From Clostridium beijerinckii (GTDB lineage Bacteria > Bacillota > Clostridia > Clostridiales > Clostridiaceae), in contig NZ_CP073653.1 in assembly GCF_018223745.1 (NCBI RefSeq), positions 1,541,001 through 1,605,000 on the forward strand: a stretch of 64,000 nucleotides of DNA. The letters run 5' to 3'. The translations under genes and the position numbers were made by a program. Every line of letters starts with the position of its first letter. Positions within the stretch are counted from its first letter, which is position 1. The notes beneath the pieces were generated by a model. The model ran no database searches, had not been told where the DNA came from, and was given only the letters and a program-made list of their open reading frames with translations. Of the stretch, positions 26,239-35,204 are shown one piece after another.

Positions 26239-27471
26239 TTGGATGACAAATTATTTGAATTATTAGATGACTTAAACATTAGTGATACTGATTTATTATT
26301 GAATGAAAATATTAATCTATCTATGGACTTGTCTTCTAGAAAACGTATTGAAGAATCTGTAAAGAAAAAAGCGGGATACTTAAGCAAGAAAGATACATTT
26401 AACAATAAGATGAAAAATATTTTAGGGGGAACTTATATGAAGAGAAAAATAGCTTTAGCTGCATCAATTGCAGTAGCATTTAGTTTAGGAGGAGGAGTAT
26501 ATGCTTATGCTAAAACTCCGGTAGCATATGTCAGTCTGGATATTAATCCAAGTGTTGAATTAGGAGTAAACGCTTTTGATACAGTGGTATCTGCAGAAGC
26601 GTATAATAAAGATGGTGAAAAAGTTCTAGAAGGAACTAATCTGGTAAACACTAAAGTTGACAATGCAGTCAGTACAGTAATAACAAATGCCATATCAGAT
26701 GGTTACATAAAGGAAGATAGTACAAATGTAACAACCTCTGCGGCAGTTGAAATTACAGTATCTACAGATAAGGATGGCTTAGCAGATAAATTAAATGAAT
26801 CTTTAAAAGAAACTGCAGATGAAACATTAAAAGATAATGATTTAGAAGCAGAAGTCGAAACTGATAAAGTAGCGCTTGCAAGAAGAGATGAAGCAAGGCA
26901 ACTTGGAATAACTCCAGGAAAATTAAATCTTATACAAAAGCTTCAAGCACTAGATCCAAGTATTAAGGTAGAGGATTATAAATTGATTTCGGTTAAGGAA
27001 ATTCAAAAGAAAGCTAAAGAATTGAGAAAAATGACTAGAGCTGATAATGATGCTGTTGATGTAGATAATTCTGTAGATACTAATACGAATGCTACAGATA
27101 GTAATACTAATACTGAAACAGATACTAACACAAGCAATAGCAATCAGGATGCTGATGTAACGTCTGAATCTACAGAAGATATTACATTTACACAATCATC
27201 AATAGGAGAACAAAAAACTAAAGAAGCTAAGACAGAAAAAAGTAATGACTCATGGAATGAGAAAAGTAATAATGGCAATTTGAAAAAAGAAGAAAATAGC
27301 AATGCAGGTATTAAGCAAGAAGAAAATGAAGATAAGAAATATAAAAAGTCTTCAAATGGATCTGAAAAAAGGGATGCTGAAACTCATGGAAATAGTAACT
27401 CATCAAAGTCAGAGAAAAGTAATAATGGCAATTCAGATTCCAAAGGTAAAGGAAATGATAAAAATAAATAG
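26239..27471 (+). CDS. RsgI-like transmembrane anti-sigma factor, operon partner of the sigma factor
   Basis: 410 residues from a TTG start one nt after the sigma stop; GGAGGTGGG lies 8 nt upstream. A longer frame from GTG 26227 exists, but the TTG aligns with the start of the paralogue. Order: cytoplasmic sigma-binding-like segment (LDDLNISDTDLLLNENI), membrane helix after MKRKIALAAS, extracellular RsgI domain (TPVAYVSLDINPSVELGVN), the RRDEARQLGITPGKLNLIQKLQ block shared with the first copy, then a roughly 150-residue tail rich in Asn, Ser, Thr, Asp and Lys. The two paralogues are clearly homologous throughout the first 250 residues and diverge in the tail. The Asn-Pro autoproteolysis motif is present. 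Confidence 0.88.
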   Translation: MDDKLFELLDDLNISDTDLLLNENINLSMDLSSRKRIEESVKKKAGYLSKKDTFNNKMKNILGGTYMKRKIALAASIAVAFSLGGGVYAYAKTPVAYVSLDINPSVELGVNAFDTVVSAEAYNKDGEKVLEGTNLVNTKVDNAVSTVITNAISDGYIKEDSTNVTTSAAVEITVSTDKDGLADKLNESLKETADETLKDNDLEAEVETDKVALARRDEARQLGITPGKLNLIQKLQALDPSIKVEDYKLISVKEIQKKAKELRKMTRADNDAVDVDNSVDTNTNATDSNTNTETDTNTSNSNQDADVTSESTEDITFTQSSIGEQKTKEAKTEKSNDSWNEKSNNGNLKKEENSNAGIKQEENEDKKYKKSSNGSEKRDAETHGNSNSSKSEKSNNGNSDSKGKGNDKNK

Positions 27472-27498
27472 GCAGTAATTTAAACTGATACATTTTTT

Positions 27499-27545
27499 AT
27501 AGAGATGGGATAATTTTAATACGTAAATTATCCTGTCTCTATAAA
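27499..27545 (+). terminator. Terminator-like hairpin after the sigma/anti-sigma operon
   Basis: TATAGAGATGGGATAATTT pairs imperfectly with AAATTATCCTGTCTCTATA around TAATACGT. A short A/T-rich tail follows. Confidence 0.6.
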
Positions 27546-27910
27546 CATTTTAAGAACTTTAAAATTCTAGAAAAATATTTTTCATAAATTTAATAACCTG
27601 AGTTCTAAATCTGTATAGGGGTATCATATATTTATTTAGTATTAACGGATACAATTGCAAGATAAATTTAAACTTATTTTGTGATTGTATTTGTTATTTC
27701 AACGTATTGAAAAATAAAAGGGAATTCAATTTTGAGTAGTAGGGGGATGAAAAATATATTTCCTTTGAAAGATGGACTTAATACGAGGATGTTTTATAAG
27801 TTATATATAAGCAAGCGTGTTTAATGTACTCATAGGAATAATTTGTTGTACAGTGTGAAGAGGATTGAATATATAAGGTTAAGGAGTAATTATTAAAGGG
27901 GAGAGTTTAT
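27546..27910. other. Gene-free region
   Basis: A 26-codon frame (ATG 27748, reading MKNIFPLKDGLNTRMFYKLY) follows GGGGG with no spacing. I do not call it a gene. Nothing else is seen. Confidence 0.4.
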
Positions 27911-28861
27911 ATGGGAAAAAAATATGTAATGTTTGTTGATGAAAGGGGAATTAGAAGTTTAGATAAAAGCGGAAATTTCTCAATGGTAGGATTGATTTTT
28001 GAATATAATTACTGTATTGATTTAAAAAACAGTGAATGTGAATTAAAAAGAAAATTAAATGAATATAAGAAAGAAAGTTTTATGGAGAGTGATTCTAATA
28101 TACCAATAGATAGCATAATATTGGAAGATAAAGTATACAGGAATTTTGACAAAGCCAGAATGAATGAGTTCGTAAGCAAACTACCAACATTAATTAGCAA
28201 ATTAAGATTCAAAATAATTTCAAGCTCAATAAAACAGAATTTAAGTGAAACAGAGGATTCATATTCAATAGTGACAAAAAGACTTTTAAAGAAGTTCTAT
28301 TCGTTTATTACTAAGAATGATGGAGAATCAGGCGGGATAGTCATTGAAGCAAAAGTAGGAAATAGAAATTGTAGTATAATGCAAAATTTCTTTGATATAT
28401 ATAACAATAGAAATATTAATTTAAGTACACAAGATAACGTTCAGAATAAAATTAATACGTTTATTGTATCTGACAAGAATAATAAAATTTATGGTTCCGG
28501 AATAGAGATATTAAATATAATAACTAATGTATTTTTTAGAGTTTTAAATGGAAATAGAGAAATTAATGAGGAATTAATATCATACATAGAGTATGGTAAC
28601 AGGGACAAGATATTTAGTGAGCTTAAACATAAGGTATACAACGATTTAGAAATAGGAATATCACGGACTCAATTACAAGCCATTTCGCACAACTATATTG
28701 AAGGTTTTAATAAAGAATTAAAATTACTAAAAGAGCAATTAAAACTTAAGGATAATAGAATAAAAGAAAAGGAAAAAGAAATTAGTGAACTTACCAGTGA
28801 GATTAAATTGTTATCTAAACAGTTAGAGAGAGTTTTAGTGAACAGAAAAATGATAATATAG
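27911..28861 (+). CDS. DUF3800-like protein with C-terminal coiled coil
   Basis: 316 residues, ATG after AAAGGGGAGAG. The N-terminus MGKKYVMFVDERGIRS, a conserved-looking acidic residue in GGIVIEAKVG and the late FIVSDKNNKIYGSGIEILNIITNVFFR follow the pattern of DUF3800 proteins, which have an RNase H-like fold and unknown activity. This family assignment is from pattern memory. Residues about 255-305 (ELKLLKEQLKLKDNRIKEKEKEISELTSEI) form a strong coiled coil, suggesting oligomerisation. It lies alone between terminators. A nuclease-type role is possible but not shown. Confidence 0.65.
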   Translation: MGKKYVMFVDERGIRSLDKSGNFSMVGLIFEYNYCIDLKNSECELKRKLNEYKKESFMESDSNIPIDSIILEDKVYRNFDKARMNEFVSKLPTLISKLRFKIISSSIKQNLSETEDSYSIVTKRLLKKFYSFITKNDGESGGIVIEAKVGNRNCSIMQNFFDIYNNRNINLSTQDNVQNKINTFIVSDKNNKIYGSGIEILNIITNVFFRVLNGNREINEELISYIEYGNRDKIFSELKHKVYNDLEIGISRTQLQAISHNYIEGFNKELKLLKEQLKLKDNRIKEKEKEISELTSEIKLLSKQLERVLVNRKMII

Positions 28862-29174
28862 TATCACGAATTTTCTTATATGTAGATATTGAATTTTGTT
28901 TGACAAAGCGATTACAATTTCAAAGAATTATTTATTCGCAATTATATAGTTATATGATAAGGTAGTATATTAGAATTTATAATAGAAACTTATTATATTA
29001 AATTAGGAAAGTTAAAATGCCTGAAAGAATCTTAAATGAAGCTTTTGGGCATTTTATTTTGTAAGAAGAATAAAGCAAAACATTAGAATTTTATAGATTT
29101 CCTCAATAAGTATTTTAAATTTCTTTAAATAAGGGAAGCATATAAAAAATAAGTTTTTTAGTAAAGAGGAATTT
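28862..29174. other. Intergenic region with terminator
   Basis: Contains TTGACA (28900-28905) with an imperfect -10, and the hairpin at 29014-29059. Otherwise nothing is seen. Confidence 0.5.
29014..29059 (+). terminator. Intrinsic terminator upstream of the lysophospholipase-like gene
   Basis: AAAATGCC (29014-29021) pairs with GGCATTTT (29048-29055). The stem extends inward through TGAAAG/CTTTTG with two G-U pairs, and ATTTTG follows. Confidence 0.8.
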
Positions 29175-30122
29175 ATGAATAAATTATCTTATGAAAATGA
29201 AGTGGAAGATTATTCTGAAAAATTTAAAGATTTCAAGATGAAATCTATCCAAGACAATGTAAATCTTGGTATAACGCTTTATGTACCTAAGGGTGAAATA
29301 AAGGGGATATTTCAAATCAGCCATGGTATGATGGAGCATAGAAAACGCTATATACGATTTATGGATTACTTAGGATCAAATGGTTATATTTCAATAGTAC
29401 ATGATCATATAGGGCATGGAGAAAGTGTTATTAAAAAAGATGATTATGGTTATTTTTATGATAATGGAGCTACCAATCTTATAGAAGATTTACATCAGAT
29501 AACACTGTATATGAAGAAAAGATACAGGGAATATCCTTATTTTTTATTTGGATTTAGTATGGGATCACTAATTGCAAGAGCATATTTAAAAAAATATGAT
29601 TATGAGTTAGATGGTCTTATACTATGCGGTTCACCAGTAAAGAATAAAGTCATCCCGTATATTAAAAAATTGTGTAAAATTATAGAGAAGATAAAGGGAG
29701 ATCATTATAGGTCAATTTTTATACATAAAATACTTCGAGGAATAGGTGATAATGTTATAACGACCTCAGAAATAGAAAGAGATAAGTTTATGAATGATGA
29801 AGGCTGTGGATTTATTTTCACAATAAATGGATTTGAGAATTTATGTAACCTAATAAAAATTGACTATAGCAAAAAAGACTGGGCAAAAAGAAACTTAAAT
29901 CTCCCAATTCTATCTATTGCGGGGGAAGAGGATATAGTTATTATAAGTAAAAAAAGATTTAATGAATTAACAAGGTTTATGAAAGGAATGGGATATGAGA
30001 AAGTTTTTACTAAAATATATTCAGATAAATATCATGATCTTTTACATGAAGTAAATAAATTGCAGGTATATAAGGATATTTTAAATTGGATGGATAGAGT
30101 TAATGATGAAAAGAAAACTTGA
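29175..30122 (+). CDS. Alpha/beta-hydrolase, monoacylglycerol-lipase/lysophospholipase-like
   Basis: 315 residues, cytoplasmic (no signal). Typical hydrolase-4/S33 layout: FQISHGMMEHRKRYIRF near residue 50 (oxyanion region), IVHDHIGHGES, nucleophile elbow FGFSMGSLIARAY, the acid in SIAGEEDIVI and the histidine in DKYHDLLHE. Such enzymes hydrolyse monoacylglycerols or lysophospholipids, but the substrate here is inferred only from the family. AGAGGA lies 7 nt before the ATG. It is followed by msrA 175 nt later; no terminator is seen between them. Confidence 0.88.
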   Translation: MNKLSYENEVEDYSEKFKDFKMKSIQDNVNLGITLYVPKGEIKGIFQISHGMMEHRKRYIRFMDYLGSNGYISIVHDHIGHGESVIKKDDYGYFYDNGATNLIEDLHQITLYMKKRYREYPYFLFGFSMGSLIARAYLKKYDYELDGLILCGSPVKNKVIPYIKKLCKIIEKIKGDHYRSIFIHKILRGIGDNVITTSEIERDKFMNDEGCGFIFTINGFENLCNLIKIDYSKKDWAKRNLNLPILSIAGEEDIVIISKKRFNELTRFMKGMGYEKVFTKIYSDKYHDLLHEVNKLQVYKDILNWMDRVNDEKKT

Positions 30123-30297
30123 TTTTATCAAGCAGGATATTTCAATAGGTAGATTTATTGCAATGATAAATCTACATTTATTATTATACTAAGCCAATGG
30201 CCCAATTAGGATAAAAATTTAGAAACTCAATTATAATATATATAATTGCAAAGTACTATTATTTGGGTTTATAATGCTGTTAAAGGATGTGTTAAAT

Positions 30298-30771
30298 ATG
30301 AAAAAAATAGTTTTTGGCGGAGGCTGCTTCTGGGGTGTAGAAAAATTTTTTTCTATGATACCAGGAGTATTAGAAACAGAAGTAGGATATGCAAATGGAA
30401 AAACAGAAAATCCAACATATGAAGAAGTTTGCAAAAATGATACAGATTTCGTTGAGGTATGCTACATAACATACGATGAAAAAATGGTTTCACTTGATGA
30501 ATTATTAGATAAGTTTTGGAATATCATTGATCCTACGACATTAAATAAACAAGCTGGAGATGTTGGTACTCAATATAGAAGTGGAATTTATTATATTGAT
30601 GAATCTGATGCTGATACAATTAATAGAAGTAAGGAAAAGATTCAAGAAAAATGTGATGTTCAAGTTGTAACTGAGGTAAAACCGCTAAAGAAATATTACA
30701 CAGCAGAAGAATATCACCAAGATTATTTAGAAAAAAATCCTACTGGTTATTGCCATATTAAATTTAACTAA
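30298..30771 (+). CDS. msrA: Peptide methionine-(S)-S-oxide reductase
   Basis: Reduces methionine-S-sulfoxide in proteins. 157 residues. The frame begins at 30274, but AAAGGATG (30282-30289) and the standard N-terminus [18 protein letters not shown] place the start at 30298. The catalytic cysteine is in GGCFWGVE. Also present are [33 protein letters not shown] and the C-terminal EEYHQDYL. No MsrB domain is fused. Confidence 0.96.
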   Translation: MKKIVFGGGCFWGVEKFFSMIPGVLETEVGYANGKTENPTYEEVCKNDTDFVEVCYITYDEKMVSLDELLDKFWNIIDPTTLNKQAGDVGTQYRSGIYYIDESDADTINRSKEKIQEKCDVQVVTEVKPLKKYYTAEEYHQDYLEKNPTGYCHIKFN

Positions 30772-30815
30772 TATTAAATATTGATGAGTTAGCGTATTTA
30801 TACTGGTAACTTATT

Positions 30816-30860
30816 AAAAACTATCTTAAGAATAGAAAACTATTTTAAGATAGTTTTTTT
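30816..30860. terminator. Bidirectional terminator between msrA and the AraC-type gene
   Basis: AAAAACTATCTTAA (30816-30829) pairs with TTAAGATAGTTTTT (30845-30858); T-runs follow on both strands. On the minus strand it overlaps the end of the AraC gene. Confidence 0.85.
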
Positions 30861-31705
30861 GTTTTTGGGGAAAACTCACTTGGAGATTTTTTAAACAGGT
30901 TTTTAAATGAACGTAGAAAACATGTATAATCATTAAATCCACATAGTAAATAAACTTTCGTAATTTGCTCACCACTGCTTATAAGGTCCTTTGCCATTAG
31001 TAATCTCTTTTGATTTACATAGTTGTGAAGAGTATATCCAGTTTCTTTTTTAAACTTATGCATAAGATAATATTTGCTAATATAGAACTTTTGAGATAAA
31101 GTCTCCGTAGAAAGATTTTCAGATAAATTATTATTTATATATTTCAGGATTTTTTCAATTTGCTTATCATATTTGAGAGATCCTTCATCATTTATATACA
31201 TGTTGTTAAGATGAACTCTATTTAAGTATACAAGCAATTGAATAAATAATGAATTGCTCAAAAGTTTACTACCAAAATCTTTTGAATTAAATGAAGTCAT
31301 TAGTGAATCTATTATAAACTTAATGTTATCTTGCAATTTACTATTAAGTCTAATAAGATTGAAACTTTTTTCATTCGCTAGTCTAAAACAAGTAGATAAA
31401 TCACAATTTTCATAGTTATGGTTTTCTATAAAATCAGAATTCGCCCAGATAATAATTCTTTCATAAATTTCAGAAGAATCAATAATAGGTTTATGAACAT
31501 CATGATTATTTACAAGTAGAATATCCCATGGTTTTAAGTTGTATGCTTTTCCTTCAATTAAATAAGTTACTTTTCCAGATAAAAAAATTATTATTTTATT
31601 AAAGTCGTGATAATGGAACTCGAATTCTTGATTTTTTTTATCTTTTAAATGAAATAATTGAAAATCATTGTTTAAGTAGCCTGATTTATTACTATTTTTA
31701 TTCAT
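30845..31705 (-). CDS. AraC-family transcriptional regulator with N-terminal cupin
   Basis: 286 residues from an ATG at 31705, placed 9 nt after GGGAG; a longer open frame to 31780 lacks a ribosome site. The N-terminal half (FHYHDFNKIIIFLSGKVTYLIEGKAYNLKPWDILLVNNHDVH) is a cupin-type ligand-sensing domain. The C-terminal ~100 residues carry the two AraC helix-turn-helices (LSENLSTETLSQKFYISKYYLMHKFKKETG, then ITKVYLLCGFNDYTCFLRSFKN). Such regulators usually control sugar or stress genes. The neighbours do not reveal its target. Confidence 0.93.
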   Translation of the reverse strand: MNKNSNKSGYLNNDFQLFHLKDKKNQEFEFHYHDFNKIIIFLSGKVTYLIEGKAYNLKPWDILLVNNHDVHKPIIDSSEIYERIIIWANSDFIENHNYENCDLSTCFRLANEKSFNLIRLNSKLQDNIKFIIDSLMTSFNSKDFGSKLLSNSLFIQLLVYLNRVHLNNMYINDEGSLKYDKQIEKILKYINNNLSENLSTETLSQKFYISKYYLMHKFKKETGYTLHNYVNQKRLLMAKDLISSGEQITKVYLLCGFNDYTCFLRSFKNLFKKSPSEFSPKTKKLS

Positions 31706-32024
31706 AGTTGAAAACTCCCTTGAAATAACTCTAATTACAAATGTATTAATTAAAAATATAAGATATAAATATATATTCAATTAACTCTAAGAAGTGTATA
31801 TATAAATCTTAGTTTTATATATGTAGTAATAATAAACTTACATTTAAAATTCCAGTAAGCTAAGTGCACAATTATAATAATAATGTAAAAATTCAATTGC
31901 AACATATATATTAAAATCATAAAGCACTTTTTGCAGTATATCAAGCAATATATGCACTATTTAATGCGAAAATGTTGTATATAATGAAGATATAAGAAGT
32001 TAAGTAATTCTTGGAGGAATAAAA
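31706..32024. other. Divergent AraC-murE intergenic region
   Basis: 319 bp, AT-rich. A TATAAT at 31980-31985 about 40 nt before murE is its likely -10; no good -35 box is found. Nothing else is seen. Confidence 0.45.
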
Positions 32025-33494
32025 ATGAAGTTATACAATTTATTAAAAGATTTAGATTACGAAATAATTAGCGGCAGTGTTGATATAGATGCTAGGAGTG
32101 TTAGTTATGATTCTAGAAAAGTGAAAGGAGGTTCAGTGTTTATCTGCATAAAGGGGGCTAATGCAGATGGTCACGACTATATAGATGAAGCAATAAAAAG
32201 TGGCGCTTTAGCAATAGTGATACAGGAAGAAATTAAAATAGATAATGAAAATATAACAGTAATAAAAGTAAGAAATACTAAGTTAGCTTTAGCAAGTATA
32301 GCTAACGTGTTTTATAATGAACCTTCTAAAGAAATTAATTTGGTTGGAGTAACAGGTACCAACGGAAAGACTACAGTTATACATTATATAAAAGACATAT
32401 TGGAGTCATATAAAAAAAGAACAGCTATAATAGGAACTTTGGGATATGAATTTAATAAAGAAAAAGCAAGCATACAAAAGGTTAATCCTACAACACCTGA
32501 ATCATTAGAATTACAAGGATTATTTAGGGAATTTATTAATAAAGGTGCTGAAAATATTGTAATGGAAGTCACTTCGTCTGCATTAGCAAAACAGAGAGTT
32601 GAGTATTGTGATTTTAAAGTTGGAGTATTTACAAATCTATCTCAAGATCATCTTGAAGAACATGGAACAATGGAGAATTATAAGAATGAAAAGATAAAAT
32701 TGTTTAAAAAATGTGAGCTAGGAGTTATAAATCTAGATGATGGAATAGCAGAAGAAATTATACAAAAGGCTAGTTGCAAGATTTTAACTTATGGAATAAA
32801 TAAAGAGGCTGATATTAGAGCAACTGAGATTAGATATAGAAATGATTGTATAATATTCAAAATCAAATTTAGGGACATAAAATGGCGCTGGTGGTGTATT
32901 ACAGATGTAAAAGTAAATATTCCTGGAAAAATAACCGTATATAATGTTTTGGCTGCTATAGGAGCTTGTATAGGTCTTGGCATGGATATGGGTGACATTA
33001 TAAGCTGTTTATCTAATCTAAGACATGTTCCGGGAAGACTAGAAATGATAAAAAATAATTTAAATAAAAATATAATAGTTGATTACGCACACACTCCGGA
33101 TGCGCTAGAAAGACTATTAATGATGGCAAGAGAGACGACTAAAGGCAAACTTATTACTGTATTTGGTTGTGGTGGAGATAGAGATAAGAGTAAGAGAAAA
33201 GTAATGGGAATGGCGGCAGGAATTTTATCAGATTATTGCATAATAACATCAGATAATCCAAGGACAGAAGATCCGATAAAAATAATTGAAGACATTGAAG
33301 AAGGAATGGAAGTCATAAATTCAACTTATGAGAAAATTGTTGATAGAAAGAAAGCTATTGAAAAAGGATTAAAACTTTTGAAAGACGATGATTTATTAAT
33401 AATAGCAGGAAAAGGGCATGAAGATTATCAGATAATAGGTAAAGATAAAATATATTTTGATGATAGGGAAATTGTTAGGAAAGCTCTTGGATAG
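32025..33494 (+). CDS. murE: UDP-N-acetylmuramoyl-L-alanyl-D-glutamate--2,6-diaminopimelate ligase
   Basis: ATP-dependent addition of the third peptidoglycan stem residue. 489 residues. The ATP-binding GVTGTNGKTTVIHYI, the KVNPTTPE segment and EVTSSALAKQRV are present. The C-terminal SDNPRTEDP contains the DNPR signature of enzymes that select meso-diaminopimelate rather than lysine. The start ATG has GGAGGAAT about 6 nt upstream. It stands apart from a dcw cluster, as happens in clostridia, so it may be one of two murE copies. Confidence 0.93.
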   Translation: MKLYNLLKDLDYEIISGSVDIDARSVSYDSRKVKGGSVFICIKGANADGHDYIDEAIKSGALAIVIQEEIKIDNENITVIKVRNTKLALASIANVFYNEPSKEINLVGVTGTNGKTTVIHYIKDILESYKKRTAIIGTLGYEFNKEKASIQKVNPTTPESLELQGLFREFINKGAENIVMEVTSSALAKQRVEYCDFKVGVFTNLSQDHLEEHGTMENYKNEKIKLFKKCELGVINLDDGIAEEIIQKASCKILTYGINKEADIRATEIRYRNDCIIFKIKFRDIKWRWWCITDVKVNIPGKITVYNVLAAIGACIGLGMDMGDIISCLSNLRHVPGRLEMIKNNLNKNIIVDYAHTPDALERLLMMARETTKGKLITVFGCGGDRDKSKRKVMGMAAGILSDYCIITSDNPRTEDPIKIIEDIEEGMEVINSTYEKIVDRKKAIEKGLKLLKDDDLLIIAGKGHEDYQIIGKDKIYFDDREIVRKALG

Positions 33495-33539
33495 TGCTAG
33501 TATTTATAATTTAAGCATCAAAATTTAGGGGTGAGAAAA

Positions 33540-34760
33540 TTGAGATTTTTAAAGAACTATAAATCGTCATTGATTCTAGTGTTATCGATATTATTAGGCG
33601 GGGCGATAGGTATTATCATGGGAGATAAAGCTAAAATATTTGCTCCACTAGGAAATTTATTTTTGAATTTAATATTTACAATGTTAGTTCCTATAGTATT
33701 CTTTAGTATTGCTTCCGCGATAGCTAATATGGATAAATCAAAAAGGCTCGGAAGAATATTTATAATAACATTGATTACATTTGGAATTACTGCAATTATT
33801 TCAGGCATAATAGGAGTAATTAGTTTCAAAATGTTTAATCCAGCAGTTGGGTTGGATCCATCAATGTTTAATAATCTAATGACCACTAATAGTATAGATA
33901 CACCTAAAAGTGTAGGAGTTTTAGAAAAGATTGTTTCGAGTATAAGTGTAGGGGATTTTTCTGAACTTTTATCCAGAAATAATTTGTTAGCACTAATATT
34001 ATTTTCTATATTAATAGGTTTTGGAACTATGATTTCTAAGGAACAAGGCAAGGCTTTTGCGTCATTTTTAAGCAGTGGAGCTACAGTGACAATGAAAGTT
34101 GTAAATATAATTATGTATTATGCACCAATTGGACTTGGAGCTTATTTTGCAAATGTAATTGGACAATTAGGAGGACAAATATTAAGTGGGTATGCAAAAA
34201 TATTTATACTATACTTGGTTGTCTCCATAATATACTTCTTTGTATTCTTCAGTATATATGCTTATATAGCAAGTAGAAAAGAAGGCGTGAAATTGTTTTG
34301 GAAAAATGCAGCAGAACCTTCAATAACTGCATTAGCAACATGCTCTAGTGCTGCCTGCATACCAGTAAATATAAAAGCAACTAAAAATATGGGGGTATCA
34401 GATACCTTGGCTAATATAATAATGCCACTTGGAGTCAATATTCATAAGGATGGTTCAGTAATTGGAGGAATATATAAAATAATGTTCTTGTTTGCTATAT
34501 TTGGCAGAGACATAAATACTATTAGTTCCTTATTTCCTATATTAGGAGCAGGGCTTCTCATTGGTGCAGTAGTTGGGGCGGTGCCAGGAGGTGGGGCGAT
34601 TGGTGAAATGCTCATTTTAAGTATATTTGGATTTCCACAGGAAGCATTAGCTATAATGCTTGTAATAGCTACAATAATTGATGCACCAGCGACATTATTA
34701 AATTCATCAGGAAATACTGTCTGTACAATGATAATATCAAAATTTATAGACAAGAAATAG
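33540..34760 (+). CDS. Dicarboxylate/amino acid:cation symporter (DAACS family)
   Basis: 406 residues with about eight membrane helices plus re-entrant loops. Family marks include FTMLVPIVFFSIASAIANM, the serine-rich TALATCSSAACIPVN (re-entrant hairpin 1), MPLGVNIHKDGS and IDAPATLLNSSGNTV, where GltPh-like proteins bind cation and substrate. It imports glutamate, aspartate, serine/threonine or C4-dicarboxylates with Na+ or H+; the exact substrate is not readable. A GTG at 33531 opens the frame, but AGGGG sits on it. The TTG at 33540 has proper spacing. Confidence 0.9.
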   Translation: MRFLKNYKSSLILVLSILLGGAIGIIMGDKAKIFAPLGNLFLNLIFTMLVPIVFFSIASAIANMDKSKRLGRIFIITLITFGITAIISGIIGVISFKMFNPAVGLDPSMFNNLMTTNSIDTPKSVGVLEKIVSSISVGDFSELLSRNNLLALILFSILIGFGTMISKEQGKAFASFLSSGATVTMKVVNIIMYYAPIGLGAYFANVIGQLGGQILSGYAKIFILYLVVSIIYFFVFFSIYAYIASRKEGVKLFWKNAAEPSITALATCSSAACIPVNIKATKNMGVSDTLANIIMPLGVNIHKDGSVIGGIYKIMFLFAIFGRDINTISSLFPILGAGLLIGAVVGAVPGGGAIGEMLILSIFGFPQEALAIMLVIATIIDAPATLLNSSGNTVCTMIISKFIDKK

Positions 34761-34935
34761 AACTGAAAAATTTGCTAAGAATTAAATTAGAAGCTGGATA
34801 GCATATTCTTTACAAGTATTTTGCATATAAAAATTTGGGCTATAATAAACAATTTACATTTATATACCTTGAAAAGGACTATTTCATAGAAATTTAATCT
34901 AAACTATTAGTTATTATAAACCATATAATTTTAAT

Positions 34936-34970
34936 AAAAAACTTCAATCTTATTTTGGTTGAAGTTTTTT
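34936..34970 (+). terminator. Intrinsic terminator
   Basis: AAAAAACTTCAA (34936-34947) pairs with TTGAAGTTTTTT (34959-34970). Symmetric, so possibly bidirectional. Confidence 0.85.
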
Positions 34971-34997
34971 GAAATAATTTTTAATTAAGGCATATGA

Positions 34998-35138
34998 AAG
35001 AGAATAACAAGGTCAAAATGCTATGATTATTTTTCATCAGGCAAGAAAGTAGAGTGGGATCATAGCAAGCTAGTAGGGCAATCTGCTGATGCAGCATGAT
35101 GGAAAATAGATGTGGCAGATGGATTTGTTATTTTTTGA
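34998..35138 (+). pseudogene. Decayed coding fragment with an internal TGA
   Basis: Between stop codons at 34995 and 35136 one frame reads protein-like sequence (CYDYFSSGKKVEWDHSKLVG, then QSADAA, TGA at 35097-35099, then WKIDVADGFVIF). It has no start codon with a ribosome site. The local sequence is less AT-rich than its flanks. It is best explained as a gene remnant of unknown origin. Confidence 0.35.
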
Positions 35139-35204
35139 TTATGCCTAATGTAGTATAATCTATATAGTATCGAAATTAATGGAATTTATAGAGGAGTATG
35201 CAGA

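Larger units (their letters stand above)
34761..35204. other. Intergenic region with terminator and a coding-like remnant
   Basis: Holds the terminator 34936-34970 and a decayed frame at 34998-35138. TATAAT-like boxes near 35150 may start the RelA/SpoT gene. Confidence 0.5.

Noticed and set aside
27748..27828. 26-codon small gene before the DUF3800-like gene
   Set aside because: Its G-rich ribosome-like stretch touches the ATG with no spacing, and nothing supports the peptide.
33557..34753. Long minus-strand frames inside the DAACS symporter gene
   Set aside because: The mirror image of hydrophobic codons; the sense strand encodes a clear symporter.
35097..35099. Selenocysteine codon in the 34998-35138 frame
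   Set aside because: No start codon with a ribosome site, no evident SECIS hairpin right after the TGA and no recognisable selenoprotein family. Gene decay is simpler.
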